This document shows, piece by piece, positions 17,055 through 26,078 of a stretch of DNA of 64,000 bases (position 1 is its first letter; every line of letters begins with the position of its first letter). The DNA lies in NCBI RefSeq assembly GCF_030077735.1, contig NZ_JASJEU010000025.1, forward strand, positions 62,001 to 126,000. The letters are read 5' to 3'. The position numbers and the translations under genes are program-made. The notes beneath the pieces are model-generated. The model was not told the origin of the DNA. It did not search any database and worked only from the letters and a program-made list of their open reading frames with translations. The stretch is from Gordonibacter faecis. Lineage in GTDB: Bacteria > Actinomycetota > Coriobacteriia > Coriobacteriales > Eggerthellaceae.

Positions 17055-17983
17055 CGCGCACCTTCTTCCACCAGGGCTGGGCGGGCGGCGGCGGGTTGGA
17101 AGCGCGCCGGAGTTGGGCCGTTCTCCACCCGGGAATCGCGCCGGGGCACCAGCACGTCGAAGGGCGACACAATCATGCGGAAATCCTCCCCTTCGCACAC
17201 CGTGCAATCGTGGTTCGGGAAATACACCGTGCGCCCGAACTTCAGCAGGCGCGCGCCGTAGGGCAGCTCGTAGCCGATGGCGCAGCGCGTGCATTCCAGC
17301 GCACACGACGCGTTCGGGCGGAACTTCTCGCGCGCAGGCCGGCCGATGCTTGCGAGTTCACACAGCGCGCCCGTTGACATATAGCAGTAGGGCATGTGCA
17401 CGCCCACTTCTAAATGCGACATGAATCCCCGCAGCTCAGACAAGTCAAGCGCCGCATGCGTGGGGTCAAGCTCGATGCCCGCAAGCTCGCCTTGGCGAAA
17501 CAACTCGGTGATCAGCGGCGGCACGCCTACCGCGTGCTGGACCTCGAACAGCTCGGCGTAGCGCGGGTCGCGCGGCACCTTCGAAAACAGGCGCCCGGCG
17601 TTGAGCGGCAGCCCGTAGCGGTCGACGCACTGCGCCACCATGCCGGGATCGTTCACCGTGATCTCGTCGATGATATCGCGCGAGCCAGCCACCACCTCGT
17701 CGATGCGGCAGTGCGCCTCGACCAGGTCTTTCTGCGAGAACAGGGGCACCACCAGTGTGGCTGGGATGCGCTCGCGGCGGCAGAGCGAGAACGCTTCGCG
17801 CCACACGCGTTTGGGCTGGCTGAGGAAGTACTGACTACAGAAGTTGGAGCCGATATACAGGCGCTCGACCGAGCGGCGGCCCGCCGCCAGCATGGTGCGC
17901 TCAACCATCTGGTCAAGCGTCATGCCGTGCGAGCGGGCCGCCGCAGCCGTATCGGCCACGTTGCACGCGGGTACGGATTGCAT
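17051..17983 (-). CDS. U32-like partner protein
   Basis: 310 residues from ATG 17981-17983, eight bases after the stop of the repeat protein; no ribosome-binding site is seen, so translation is probably coupled. The frame stays open upstream but only as a shadow of the repeats. VERLYIGSNFCSQYFLS, IPATLVVPLFSQKD, DEITVNDPGMVAQCVDRYGL and a cysteine group (MPYCYMSTGALC, then SCALECTRC) resemble the smaller half of UbiU/UbiV-type U32 pairs. The four-base overlap with the U32 gene downstream implies a heterodimer. Assignment as U32 is by pattern and context and is less certain than for its partner. Confidence 0.65.
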   Translation of the reverse strand: MQSVPACNVADTAAAARSHGMTLDQMVERTMLAAGRRSVERLYIGSNFCSQYFLSQPKRVWREAFSLCRRERIPATLVVPLFSQKDLVEAHCRIDEVVAGSRDIIDEITVNDPGMVAQCVDRYGLPLNAGRLFSKVPRDPRYAELFEVQHAVGVPPLITELFRQGELAGIELDPTHAALDLSELRGFMSHLEVGVHMPYCYMSTGALCELASIGRPAREKFRPNASCALECTRCAIGYELPYGARLLKFGRTVYFPNHDCTVCEGEDFRMIVSPFDVLVPRRDSRVENGPTPARFQPAAARPALVEEGAR

Positions 17984-17990
17984 CGCGGGA

Positions 17991-18314
17991 TTACTGCTCG
18001 TTTTCGGCAGCGCCCTGCCCGTACTTCTCGCCTTCGCCGTACTTTTCGCCGGAGCCGTAGCCTTCGCCGCGTTCGCGGCCCTGCGCGTACTGCTCACCTG
18101 CGCCGTAGCCTTCGCCACGCTTCTCGCCGGAGCCGTACTGCTCGCCGCGGCCTTCGCCTGCGCCATAGCCTTCCCGCTTGCCTTCACCATAGCCTTCACC
18201 AGAGCCGTAGCCCTCGCGCTTGCCTTCGCCGTAGCCTTCGCCCTTGCCGTACTTCTCGCCGGAATCTTGGCCGGTCAGCGTGTCTTTCAACTCGTCAATG
18301 GTATCTTCCATCAT
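17991..18314 (-). CDS. Gly/Tyr/Glu/Lys repeat protein
   Basis: 107 residues. The N-terminus MMEDTIDELKDTLTGQDS is acidic; the rest is a repeat of 6-16-residue units built on GEGYGEGKREGYGS, GEKYGE and GEQYAQG. It holds 11 tyrosines, no cysteine, and almost no large hydrophobic residue. An AAAGAGG ribosome-binding site precedes the ATG. It is first in a tight three-gene run with the two U32-type genes. The low-complexity part would be disordered. It could be a scaffold, a surface or stress protein, or a substrate modified by the U32 enzymes; none of these is shown. Confidence 0.7.
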   Translation of the reverse strand: MMEDTIDELKDTLTGQDSGEKYGKGEGYGEGKREGYGSGEGYGEGKREGYGAGEGRGEQYGSGEKRGEGYGAGEQYAQGRERGEGYGSGEKYGEGEKYGQGAAENEQ

Positions 18315-18349
18315 AAGGAACCTCTTTCCTCGTTGTGAGTAGGGGCAAA

Positions 18350-18409
18350 AAAGCGGCCCGCAGGCCGCTGTCGCGTACGACGCCCGGCGGAGGATGAAAG
18401 CCGGGCGTC
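18350..18409 (-). promoter_or_regulatory. tandem hairpins with U-run in the leader of the repeat protein: candidate attenuator
   Basis: On the minus strand GACGCCCGGC and GCCGGGCGTC (18400-18409 and 18379-18388) form a perfect 10-bp stem with an 11-base loop. Nine bases later AGCGGCC-TGCG-GGCCGCT is followed by six or more U (18346-18369), an intrinsic terminator 32 bases before the ATG of the repeat gene. The upstream gene already has its own terminator, so this one looks regulatory. Confidence 0.5.
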
Positions 18410-18508
18410 AACGCGCCGCAGCCATCGTAAGCCTCGCACGCGGCGGACGCCACGCGCACCGCGCATCGCTTGCCCGCCCGTGTTCCGCCCGTTAGTTCCC
18501 CGAAACAA

Positions 18509-18536
18509 AAGGCGCCCCCGTTGCCGGAGGCGCCTT
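18509..18536 (-). terminator. terminator of the NSS symporter gene
   Basis: On the minus strand AAGGCGCC and GGCGCCTT flank a GC-rich loop and run into TTTTG, 27 bases after the stop codon of the symporter gene. Confidence 0.7.
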
Positions 18537-18562
18537 CGAACCACAACAGAGGGTGGGTGCGT

Positions 18563-19945
18563 CTACATGCTGAACAGCCCAAACTGAGCCGCTACGTACG
18601 CCACCAGAATGACCACCACCAACACCGGCGCCACATACTTAATCATGATGACCCACGCCTTTTCGGCCTTGAAGGGGCTGGAGGTTTTCACCTCTTTCAC
18701 AATGAGGCTGGGCTTCACTATCCAACCGATAAAGATGCAGGTGAGAAGTGCAACAATAGGCATAAGCACCGAATTCGAGAAGAAGTCGAAGAAGTCGAGC
18801 AATGTGGTGCCCGCGCCCAAAGGCTCAATAAACGACAGGCCGTTGTAGCCCAGATTCACAAAGATGCCCGCCACAACCACCACACCAATCACGGTGGCAA
18901 GCGCCTTCTTGCGCGACCAGCCCGCGCCGTCCTGAATGATGGACACGCACGTTTCCGTGAGCGAAATAGCGCTGGTCAACGCCGCAAACAACACCAGCAG
19001 GAAGAACACAAAGCCCACGACCACGGCCGCATCCCCCATGCCAGCAAACACCCCCGGCAGCGTAATGAACATGAGCGACGGGCCAGCCGCGCTCGCCACC
19101 GCATCGCCTGAGCCCATGGCCACAAACGCAGCCGGCACAATCATGAGGCCAGCGAGGCACGACACACCCACGTCGAACCCGCCGATACGCACGACGCTCT
19201 GCGTGAGGCTGGACTTGCGGTCGAGGTACGAACCGTACGTAATCATGATACCCATGGCCAGCGACAAGCTGTAGAACATTTGCCCGAGCGCACCAATAAC
19301 CAGTTCAGGCGAGAATTTACTGAAATCGGGTACCAGGTAGTACAGCGCCCCTTCGGCCGCGCCCGGCTGCGTCAGCGTGTAGGCCGCAATGACCACGGCC
19401 ATAATGATGAGCGCCGGCATCATAACAAGGTTAGCCTTCTCGATGCCGCCCTTCACGCCCAGCGAAACCACCACAAATACGATGGCCATGAACAGAAGCA
19501 TCCACAAAAAACTCTCGACATCGCTGGTGATGAAACCAGTAAAGAAATTGCCACCATCCGCAAGCGCTTCGGGGCCGTTAATAAGGTACGAGGCCGCGTA
19601 CTTCGTTACCCAGCCACCAATGATGCAGTAGTAAGGCGTAATGATGAACGGCACAGCTGACGCAAGAATACCAATGATCGCATATTTTTTACCGAACTGC
19701 TTAAACGCGCCGATGGCCGATTGACCCGTCGTGCGGCCAAGCGCTGTTTCCAGCAACAGCAGCGACACGCCGAACGTGAACACCAGCACCAGATACGTAA
19801 TGAGGAAGGTGCCGCCGCCGTACTTGGCGGCCAGGTACGGGAAGCGCCACATGTTTCCCAGGCCCACGGCGGACGCCGCCGCGGCCAGGATAAACGCCCA
19901 TTTACCCGACCAGGACGAGCGCGCGGGCGCGTTCGTAGAAGCCAT
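18563..19945 (-). CDS. neurotransmitter:sodium symporter (NSS) family transporter
   Basis: 460 residues from ATG 19943-19945, seven bases after GGAGG; longer in-frame starts lack a site. The N-terminus WSGKWAFILAAAASAVGLGN then MWRFPYLAAKYGGG is the signature of TM1 in NSS proteins, where the unwound helix binds Na+ and the amino-acid substrate. ITYLVLVFTFGVSLLLLETA is TM2, and about 11 helices follow, matching bacterial homologues such as MhsT. It most likely imports an amino acid with sodium. It is a single-gene unit with its own terminator; the gap to asnB (19946-20327) shows no gene and only a small hairpin near 20282-20302. Confidence 0.92.
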   Translation of the reverse strand: MASTNAPARSSWSGKWAFILAAAASAVGLGNMWRFPYLAAKYGGGTFLITYLVLVFTFGVSLLLLETALGRTTGQSAIGAFKQFGKKYAIIGILASAVPFIITPYYCIIGGWVTKYAASYLINGPEALADGGNFFTGFITSDVESFLWMLLFMAIVFVVVSLGVKGGIEKANLVMMPALIIMAVVIAAYTLTQPGAAEGALYYLVPDFSKFSPELVIGALGQMFYSLSLAMGIMITYGSYLDRKSSLTQSVVRIGGFDVGVSCLAGLMIVPAAFVAMGSGDAVASAAGPSLMFITLPGVFAGMGDAAVVVGFVFFLLVLFAALTSAISLTETCVSIIQDGAGWSRKKALATVIGVVVVAGIFVNLGYNGLSFIEPLGAGTTLLDFFDFFSNSVLMPIVALLTCIFIGWIVKPSLIVKEVKTSSPFKAEKAWVIMIKYVAPVLVVVILVAYVAAQFGLFSM

Positions 19946-20327
19946 CGAAAACCTCCATTGTGTCATCGTGCGGAAAGCACCGGCGCGTTCGTCCACGCCG
20001 AGCTGGATACGGGCGCCTTCAGCGAGTTTCCCCCTGCGCCACAATCTAAATGCATCATTATAGCGGCAAACCGGGCTATTCGCTCCACGTTTTCGCAGAA
20101 GAATGCCCAAACAGGGGCACGGGGGCTTGGGGTGGCTGGGGTGTGCTGTACGTGGGTGCGTGTGTGAAGCGCTGGTCGGAAGATTCTCCCCTGCTCAAAT
20201 CTGGGATTTTGGCGAGATGAGCGGCTGAGGCTTGGGAGTGCGCGCCGCTTACTCTATCATGGAACAAACCAACTTCGACAGGCTTTCCGCCCCGGCGGAA
20301 AGAAGGACGCAAGGAGCTTACCCAACC

Positions 20328-22310
20328 ATGTGCGGCATCTGCGGATTTACTGGCGCTACTGACGCTGACCTGCCTCTTTTGAAAGCTATGTGCGACGTTA
20401 TGGCGCACCGCGGGCCCGATGGCGAGGGCCAGTACCTCGACAGCGGGATTGCGCTGGGGCATCGTCGCCTTTCGCTCATCGACCTTGAGGGCGGCAACCA
20501 GCCGCTCGTGCGCGCCACGGGCGAACACGCTTCGGCCGTTACCTCCCCCGCGCTCGACGCGGCGGGCGGCTACGTGCAGGGCGAAGCGCGCGGCACGGCG
20601 CGCGGCGATTTCGCCATCGTGTTCAACGGTGAGATTTACAACTACCGCGATTTGCGCGCCGAGCTTGAAGCCGACGGGTGGGCCTTCGAGACGAACTCCG
20701 ACACCGAGGTGCTACTTGTGGGCTATCTGGCTTGGGGCGAAGGCGTGCTCGACCGCCTGCGCGGCATGTTCGCGTTCGCCATTTGGAACCGCAGCACGCG
20801 CGAACTGTTCTGCGCGCGCGACTTCTTTGGCATCAAGCCGTTCTACTACACGGTGGCTGATGGCGCGGCGGGCCCGCAGTTCATCTTCGCCTCCGAGATC
20901 AAGTGCATCCTTGAGCACCCCGCCTACCAGCGCGAACTTAACGAGGACGCGCTTGAGCAATACCTCTGCTTCCAGTTCTCGGCGCTTGACGAGACGTTCT
21001 TCAAGGGCATTTTCAAGCTGCCGCCCGCGCACTGCCTGACCGTGCGCGCCGACGGCTCCACCACCATGCGCCGCTACTGGCGCCCCACGTACCACTTCGA
21101 CGAGGGCCGCAGCCGCGAGGACACGGTGGAGGCCATCGACGCCGCCATGCGCGAGAGCGTGCGCTACCACAACGTGGCCGACGTGGAGGTGGGCTCGTTT
21201 CTGTCGAGCGGCATCGACTCCAGCTACATGGCCGCGTGCCTGGCGAAGGAGAACCCGGACATCAAGACGTTCACCGTGGGTTTCGCCGAGTACGAAGGCG
21301 AGCGCGACGAGATTTCTTGGGCGCGCGAACTGGCCGATGAACTGGGCATAGAGAACAACTCCAAGCATATTTCCGAAGAGGAATACTGGGCGAGTTTGCC
21401 GCGCGTGCAGTGGCACATGGACGAGCCGTCGGCCGACCCGTCCGCCGTGGCACTGTACTTTGTTGACCAAGAGGCCGCAAAGAAGGTGAAGGCGGTACTC
21501 TCCGGCGAGGGCGCCGACGAATTCTTCGGCGGGTATCGTATCTACCAGACACCATTTGCGAACCAGAAGTTGGCCTGGGCGCCGAAGGGCCTGTTGCGCG
21601 GCGCGTCGAAGGCGGCCCGAGCGCTGGGCGTGCGTGGGGCAAACTACCTGGAGCGCGCGAGTGAGACGCCTGAGGACTGGTACTACACGAACGCGAACGG
21701 CGTGGCGTTCAGCCCTGAGGAACGCGAGCGGCTGCGCGCCGGCAAGCGCGCCGAGGGCGTGGCGCGGCCGGCTGCGCCGCAGGAGCTTATCGCGCCCGCG
21801 TATGCCGAGGTCGCAGGGCTTGATGACACCACGCGCATGCAGTATGTTGACCTATTCTTCTGGCTGGTGGGCGACATCCTGTTGAAAACCGACAAGATGT
21901 CGATGGCCCATTCGCTGGAAAGCCGCGTGCCGTTTTTGGATAAGCAGGTGTTCGAGGTGTCGGCCACCATCCCCACGCGCCTCAAGGCCAACGGCGAGCA
22001 AACGAAACTCACCCTGCGTGAGGCTGCCGAGCGCGCCATTCCGAAGGACTGGGCACAGAAGGAGAAGCTGGGCTTCCCCGTGCCGGTAGTGAATTGGCTG
22101 CGCCAAGAGCGCTACTACAACCAGATAAAAGAGCAGTTCACAAGCAACCTGGCGGCCCAGTTCTTCAACGTTGACGAGCTGGTGCGCCTCCTCGACGAGC
22201 ACAAAGCCGGCGCCGACCGCAGCCGCAAAATCTGGATCATCTCCATGTTCCTCCTGTGGTACCAAATCTACTTCATCGACCAGAAAACGCCGGAGAAGCC
22301 TGCCGCATAA
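20328..22310 (+). CDS. asnB: asparagine synthase (glutamine-hydrolysing)
   Basis: 660 residues from ATG 20328-20330, with AAGGAG 11 bases upstream. The mature nucleophile Cys2 is seen in MCGICGFTG. The class II glutaminase domain contains HRRLSLIDLEGGNQP, FNGEIYNYRDLR and SDTEVLLVGYLAWG. The synthetase domain has the PP-loop SFLSSGIDSSYMA, GEGADEFFGGYRIY, and the C-terminal KTDKMSMAHSLESRVPFLDK. It converts aspartate, glutamine and ATP to asparagine in the cytoplasm. It is monocistronic, ended by the GC-rich hairpin that follows. Confidence 0.97.
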   Translation: MCGICGFTGATDADLPLLKAMCDVMAHRGPDGEGQYLDSGIALGHRRLSLIDLEGGNQPLVRATGEHASAVTSPALDAAGGYVQGEARGTARGDFAIVFNGEIYNYRDLRAELEADGWAFETNSDTEVLLVGYLAWGEGVLDRLRGMFAFAIWNRSTRELFCARDFFGIKPFYYTVADGAAGPQFIFASEIKCILEHPAYQRELNEDALEQYLCFQFSALDETFFKGIFKLPPAHCLTVRADGSTTMRRYWRPTYHFDEGRSREDTVEAIDAAMRESVRYHNVADVEVGSFLSSGIDSSYMAACLAKENPDIKTFTVGFAEYEGERDEISWARELADELGIENNSKHISEEEYWASLPRVQWHMDEPSADPSAVALYFVDQEAAKKVKAVLSGEGADEFFGGYRIYQTPFANQKLAWAPKGLLRGASKAARALGVRGANYLERASETPEDWYYTNANGVAFSPEERERLRAGKRAEGVARPAAPQELIAPAYAEVAGLDDTTRMQYVDLFFWLVGDILLKTDKMSMAHSLESRVPFLDKQVFEVSATIPTRLKANGEQTKLTLREAAERAIPKDWAQKEKLGFPVPVVNWLRQERYYNQIKEQFTSNLAAQFFNVDELVRLLDEHKAGADRSRKIWIISMFLLWYQIYFIDQKTPEKPAA

Positions 22311-22314
22311 GCAC

Positions 22315-22355
22315 TCGCGCCCACCCCACGTTACATGCAAGCGGGGTGGGCGCGA
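22315..22355. terminator. bidirectional GC-rich terminator between asnB and the SSS symporter
   Basis: TCGCGCCCACCCC and GGGGTGGGCGCGA form a 13-bp stem around 15 bases. It lies five bases after the asnB stop and 20 before the end of the convergent symporter gene. U-runs are weak, so it may depend on other factors. Confidence 0.6.
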
Positions 22356-22375
22356 AGAACTGAGTGTATCTGGCG

Positions 22376-23896
22376 CTATGCGCGCGTAGGGGCGAGGTCT
22401 TCGGGGTCTGGGGCGCCTTCGCCCAGTTCGCGGCGGCGTGCGTCGGCGTCGAGGCGGGCGAGTTCTTCTTTTGTGAGGCCTTTCCAAGTGGGTTTGATGC
22501 CGGCGCGCTTTTCGGCTGCTTGGGCTACCAGGCCGGGGATGATATACGCCGCCCAGCAGATCACGGCACCCCAGAGGTTGACGCCGAGGAAGTTCGCGTA
22601 GGTGCCGCCGCCAATGTTCATGAAGGCAAGCGCGCTCGGCGCTACCGTGTCGGCGATGCCCAGCGCCATGCCAATCCAAAACGCGAGTTGAAAGCCCACT
22701 TTCGTCGGCTTCACCACGCCGTGGAGCAAAAACACGGGGCCGATGCCCATAATCATGGTGCCCGAGATGGTGGTGGCCGTGATGATGGACGCGCCCATGA
22801 CCATGGGCAGGTTGCCCACAATGCCAAACACAATCATGAAGATGATGCCAATGATGCGCGGGTTCATTTTGGGCGTGTGTCCCAGAATGCCGGGCAGATC
22901 GCGCGCTGTCAGCTTCGCCAGCGAACTGAACGTGGAGTCCAACGTGGAGCCCGCCGTAGCAATCATGATGACTGCCATCACGAAGAACGCCACCAGCCCG
23001 AGGCTCTGCGCCACCACCACCGGCGCGCTGGAGCCGGCGATGCTCATGTCATTCAGGTACGCGTGCACGCCGATGAGCGAGAACAACACGATGGCCACAA
23101 ACCCCAGCAGGCCCGCCACCGTAAAGCTGCGAAGCATTTTCTTCTCTTCGCAGATGAACCCGCGGTCGGTGAGCACCGCGTCGTGGAAGCCGTAGCTCAA
23201 ACATTGCAGGCCAGCGCCGATGATGAAGTCCACGCCGCCCTCAAGCGTCCACGAGCCCGACGTGGCGAACGCGCCCAGGCTGTCCTGCGGAACCACCCAG
23301 ATGAGCACCGCAATAAGCAGCACCGCAAACAGGATGGCCTGCGCCACGTCGGTGATAATGGAGCCGCGCATGCCGCCCCAGCAGCAATACCCCACCGTAA
23401 TGGCCGTGAACAGCAGTGCCGCAATAATGAACGGCGTCGATCCCGACGCACCGTAGTACGCTCCCACGACCGAGGTGTTCGACCACACCTCGTTGAACAG
23501 GCGTACCAGGATGGCGGCCGAGAAGCAGAACGCCGCAGCCACGCCGTAGTGTTCCGTGAGAAAACTCACCATGCTGGTGGCGCGGAACTTACGGCGCAGG
23601 CGGTAGAGCGCCCAGCCGGTCAGCGGAATACACAGCCAGTACACCGCGTAGCCGATGCCACCCACAATGCCGAACTCGGCGCCCATGTTCGCGGCGTTCG
23701 TGACCGACTTCGCGAAAATCCAGGCAATGAAGATGGAGGCCGTAATCATCCACGGGTTGGCAGCGCGGCCGTGCTTGTCCTCACCTTTGAAGAACCCGCC
23801 CAGGCTGACGGTTTTCGGCGACAGCAGGAACATCACCACGCCGTATACAATGAGGAACCCCCAGAAGAATATCCCGGTTGTCGCGTCCACCTGCAT
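22376..23896 (-). CDS. sodium:solute symporter (SSS) family transporter
   Basis: 506 residues, about 13 hydrophobic segments, beginning outside with IFFWGFLIVYGVVMFLLSPK. The family blocks ASIFIAWIFAKSVTNAANMG (substrate and Na+ site of TM1), WSNTSVVGAYYGASGSTP, CCWGGMRGSIITDVAQ and AGSTLDSTFSSLAKLTARDL (conserved SSS core, Na2 site in TM8) are all clear. The C-terminus is charged and cytoplasmic. It should import an organic acid, amino acid or vitamin. Its promoter sequence at 23930-23963 is nearly repeated before the radical SAM fusion gene, suggesting the two are co-regulated and the solute may be related to that enzyme. Confidence 0.9.
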   Translation of the reverse strand: MQVDATTGIFFWGFLIVYGVVMFLLSPKTVSLGGFFKGEDKHGRAANPWMITASIFIAWIFAKSVTNAANMGAEFGIVGGIGYAVYWLCIPLTGWALYRLRRKFRATSMVSFLTEHYGVAAAFCFSAAILVRLFNEVWSNTSVVGAYYGASGSTPFIIAALLFTAITVGYCCWGGMRGSIITDVAQAILFAVLLIAVLIWVVPQDSLGAFATSGSWTLEGGVDFIIGAGLQCLSYGFHDAVLTDRGFICEEKKMLRSFTVAGLLGFVAIVLFSLIGVHAYLNDMSIAGSSAPVVVAQSLGLVAFFVMAVIMIATAGSTLDSTFSSLAKLTARDLPGILGHTPKMNPRIIGIIFMIVFGIVGNLPMVMGASIITATTISGTMIMGIGPVFLLHGVVKPTKVGFQLAFWIGMALGIADTVAPSALAFMNIGGGTYANFLGVNLWGAVICWAAYIIPGLVAQAAEKRAGIKPTWKGLTKEELARLDADARRRELGEGAPDPEDLAPTRA

Positions 23897-23929
23897 TCCC
23901 CTTCCCCTTGGTTACTGGATGATTACCAC

Positions 23930-23963
23930 TATAGGATTATATCTAATAGTCGGAAGATTCCAA
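23930..23963 (-). promoter_or_regulatory. promoter/operator shared with the radical SAM fusion gene (copy 1)
   Basis: On the minus strand TTGGAA (23958-23963), a 16-base spacer and TATAAT (23936-23941) precede the symporter ATG by about 40 bases. The block TATAGGATTATATC around the -10 contains a GGAT-ATA-ATCC palindrome and recurs at 26079-26093 at the same distance from its gene. Confidence 0.65.
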
Positions 23964-24033
23964 TACCCCATTTTTGAGGAAAAGTGTGACGCCGGGGACT
24001 TCGTTACAGCCCCCTACAGCCAACCTGACAGCA

Positions 24034-26046
24034 TTACCCCTGCACGAGGGTGCCGCCGCAGCTGGAGCCGCTGCCGGCGGTGCAGGCGTAGCAGTGATTC
24101 CGGAAGCGGATGGGACGCGCCAGCGAGAGCGCGGGGTCGGCCGCGTAGTCGAAGATGGTGCGGTCGCCGCCGTCGGCGCGGCGTACGGCCAGGCCCAGCG
24201 CCTGGTTGAAGTCACAGTCGTACACACGACCATCCCAACCCACCGACAGCTGGCGCCGGCACATCATATTCGGGCACGCCTCCTGGTTGAAGCTGTCTAC
24301 CAACAGGTTCAGATACGCGTCGAACTCCCCCGTGTCCAGCAGGTGCGCGCCGTAGCGGCCGATGGGGTTGTTCGCCACCGCAAACAGGTGGTCGAATAAC
24401 ACGCCCAAGTCGGCGAGACGGCGATGGTACAACTCTTCGAGGGCATCCTGGTCGGGCGGCAACACGGGGTTTTGCGGATTGAACACGAGGTCGAGCACGT
24501 GCACGCCGTCGCACCCGTAGCCGCGCTCGTTGAGCTCACGGAGCATCTCAAGCGAGGGGTCAAACGTCGCAGACCCGCGCTGCTGTTCAGCCTGCGCCGC
24601 GTGCACGTTCGGAAGCGAAGCCACCACTTCCACACCCAACTCAGCGTAGTGATCAATGAGGGGCGCGTAGACTGGGTCGCGCAGGATCACGAGATTGGTT
24701 CGCACCATCACATGAGCAACGCGCGAGGCCTGCTCAATGAACCAGGCGAAGTCAGGGTGCATCTCGGGTGCGCCACCCGTGACGTCCACGGTTTCGATAT
24801 GCGGACGCGCTGCCACAGCCAGCACCGCCTCAAGCACAGAGCGATCCATCGCCTCGGTGCGACGCGGCCCCGCCTCCACGTGGCAGTGAGCGCAGGCCAA
24901 ATTGCAGCGGGCAGTGACATTCACTTGGATGGTAGAGGGCTCTTCCACGGTGCGCAAGCACGCGGAGTCATCCACCATGTCCTCGAAATACACGAGCTGC
25001 GCGAGCGCAAGGTTTACATCCTCCTTGGTAGCGTACGCGCGCCGGGGCGAGACCTCGGTGCGCGCCGACGGACCGCGGCGGAAGCCGCCCAGGAGCGAAT
25101 CTTCCAGATGGTCATCGGGGCCTTCTGCAATGCGCGCGCGATAGGACACCGCCGCGGGACTCGCGGCTGGCCACAGGGTATCGAACCAGTTCAGGAATGC
25201 GTCGTGGTCGTAGCGCACCGGGACGGCTTCCACGTAGAGCCCGTCGCGCTCAGCACCGAATAACGCATCGGGATGAGGTGTTGCGGCTATGCGCACGGCA
25301 AGACCGAACTGCTGCCCCGTGAAGTTCGGCAGACCCGCGGCACCGTTGTTTATCACAAGCCCGCGCGCGAGCGCGAGTGCGGCCGGCGCGCATGTGTGCG
25401 TAGTGGTAAACACGTCAACGTCGTTCTCGGTCATCCAGCGGTCAAGTTCATCCTGACGCAGGACATCCTGCAGCGATTCGCGCGAGCAGGCCCAGCCGCC
25501 GAGCAGCTGCTCGTCGCCGTGCGTGATGGCGACCTTCTTGCCTGCCACCGTCACCGTCGCCGTGGAGGGGCGGTCGACCAGCGGCTCCTTGAGTTCGGGA
25601 TGTGCGTCCACCGCCTCGGACAGCTTCTTGTGGATGCGGTTCGAGCGACTGACCGCGTCGTCACCCGTGCACTCCGGATACGCACAGCCGCAGCCCACGC
25701 CCACATCCACCTGACGGCGCAACTCAGCCTCCACGTTTCCCACAAGCGGCATGTAGCGCGCAATGCGGCGCTCGATGTTCGCGAAATTCTCGGCCGTCTT
25801 GTCGAACCAGTGCACGTCGCCATTCAGCACAACGCGCACGTTCCCCTGCTCGCTCGCCGCCAGGGCATCCACAGCGTCAAGCGCGAATGGGTTGCCGTAG
25901 AGTCCGCCCACCACGTAGAGCACGTCGCACGCTTCGGTTGGTGCGCTCGCGAACGCGTCGGGAGCCAGGCGGTAGTCCACCGGACACACACGACCCGCAT
26001 CTTTGAACACCCGGCGCACCTGCCCGGGCACAGCGCATGACGACAT
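24034..26046 (-). CDS. fusion of a metallophosphatase-like domain and an ArsS-like radical SAM enzyme
   Basis: 670 residues from ATG 26044-26046, after AAGGGA. Residues 1-300 have calcineurin-type phosphoesterase motifs: VVGGLYGNPFALDAV, VVLNGDVHWFD, LVGNVEAEL, AITHGDEQLL and FTTTHTCAP. Residues 370-670 carry the radical SAM motif ARCNLACAHCHVEAGP (CxxxCxxC at about 381-388), then CDFNQALGL and the C-terminal DUF3641 end HCYACTAGSGSSCGG, as in ArsS of arsenosugar biosynthesis. Both domains look complete. ArsS is normally a single-domain enzyme of about 330 residues, so the fusion is unusual. It probably makes a 5'-deoxyadenosyl adduct or a related product. Confidence 0.75.
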   Translation of the reverse strand: MSSCAVPGQVRRVFKDAGRVCPVDYRLAPDAFASAPTEACDVLYVVGGLYGNPFALDAVDALAASEQGNVRVVLNGDVHWFDKTAENFANIERRIARYMPLVGNVEAELRRQVDVGVGCGCAYPECTGDDAVSRSNRIHKKLSEAVDAHPELKEPLVDRPSTATVTVAGKKVAITHGDEQLLGGWACSRESLQDVLRQDELDRWMTENDVDVFTTTHTCAPAALALARGLVINNGAAGLPNFTGQQFGLAVRIAATPHPDALFGAERDGLYVEAVPVRYDHDAFLNWFDTLWPAASPAAVSYRARIAEGPDDHLEDSLLGGFRRGPSARTEVSPRRAYATKEDVNLALAQLVYFEDMVDDSACLRTVEEPSTIQVNVTARCNLACAHCHVEAGPRRTEAMDRSVLEAVLAVAARPHIETVDVTGGAPEMHPDFAWFIEQASRVAHVMVRTNLVILRDPVYAPLIDHYAELGVEVVASLPNVHAAQAEQQRGSATFDPSLEMLRELNERGYGCDGVHVLDLVFNPQNPVLPPDQDALEELYHRRLADLGVLFDHLFAVANNPIGRYGAHLLDTGEFDAYLNLLVDSFNQEACPNMMCRRQLSVGWDGRVYDCDFNQALGLAVRRADGGDRTIFDYAADPALSLARPIRFRNHCYACTAGSGSSCGGTLVQG

Positions 26047-26078
26047 GAAAACACGTCCCTTCTCGTGCAAAATCTTTT

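Noticed and set aside
17055..17306. Upstream extension of the U32 gene
   Set aside because: It overlaps the preceding gene in another frame, is Arg/Ala-rich, and ATG 17054 overlaps the stop in the usual ATGA manner.
17984..18199. N-terminal extension of the U32-like gene, rich in Lys-Ala repeats
   Set aside because: It is the second frame of the Gly-Tyr repeat gene; the repeats explain the open frame, and ATG 17983 directly after that gene's stop is the more natural start.
19946..20327. A glycine riboswitch before the NSS symporter
   Set aside because: A GCTGAAGGCGCC stretch is reminiscent, but the GGAGAG and CUCUCAGG elements needed for that aptamer are not present.
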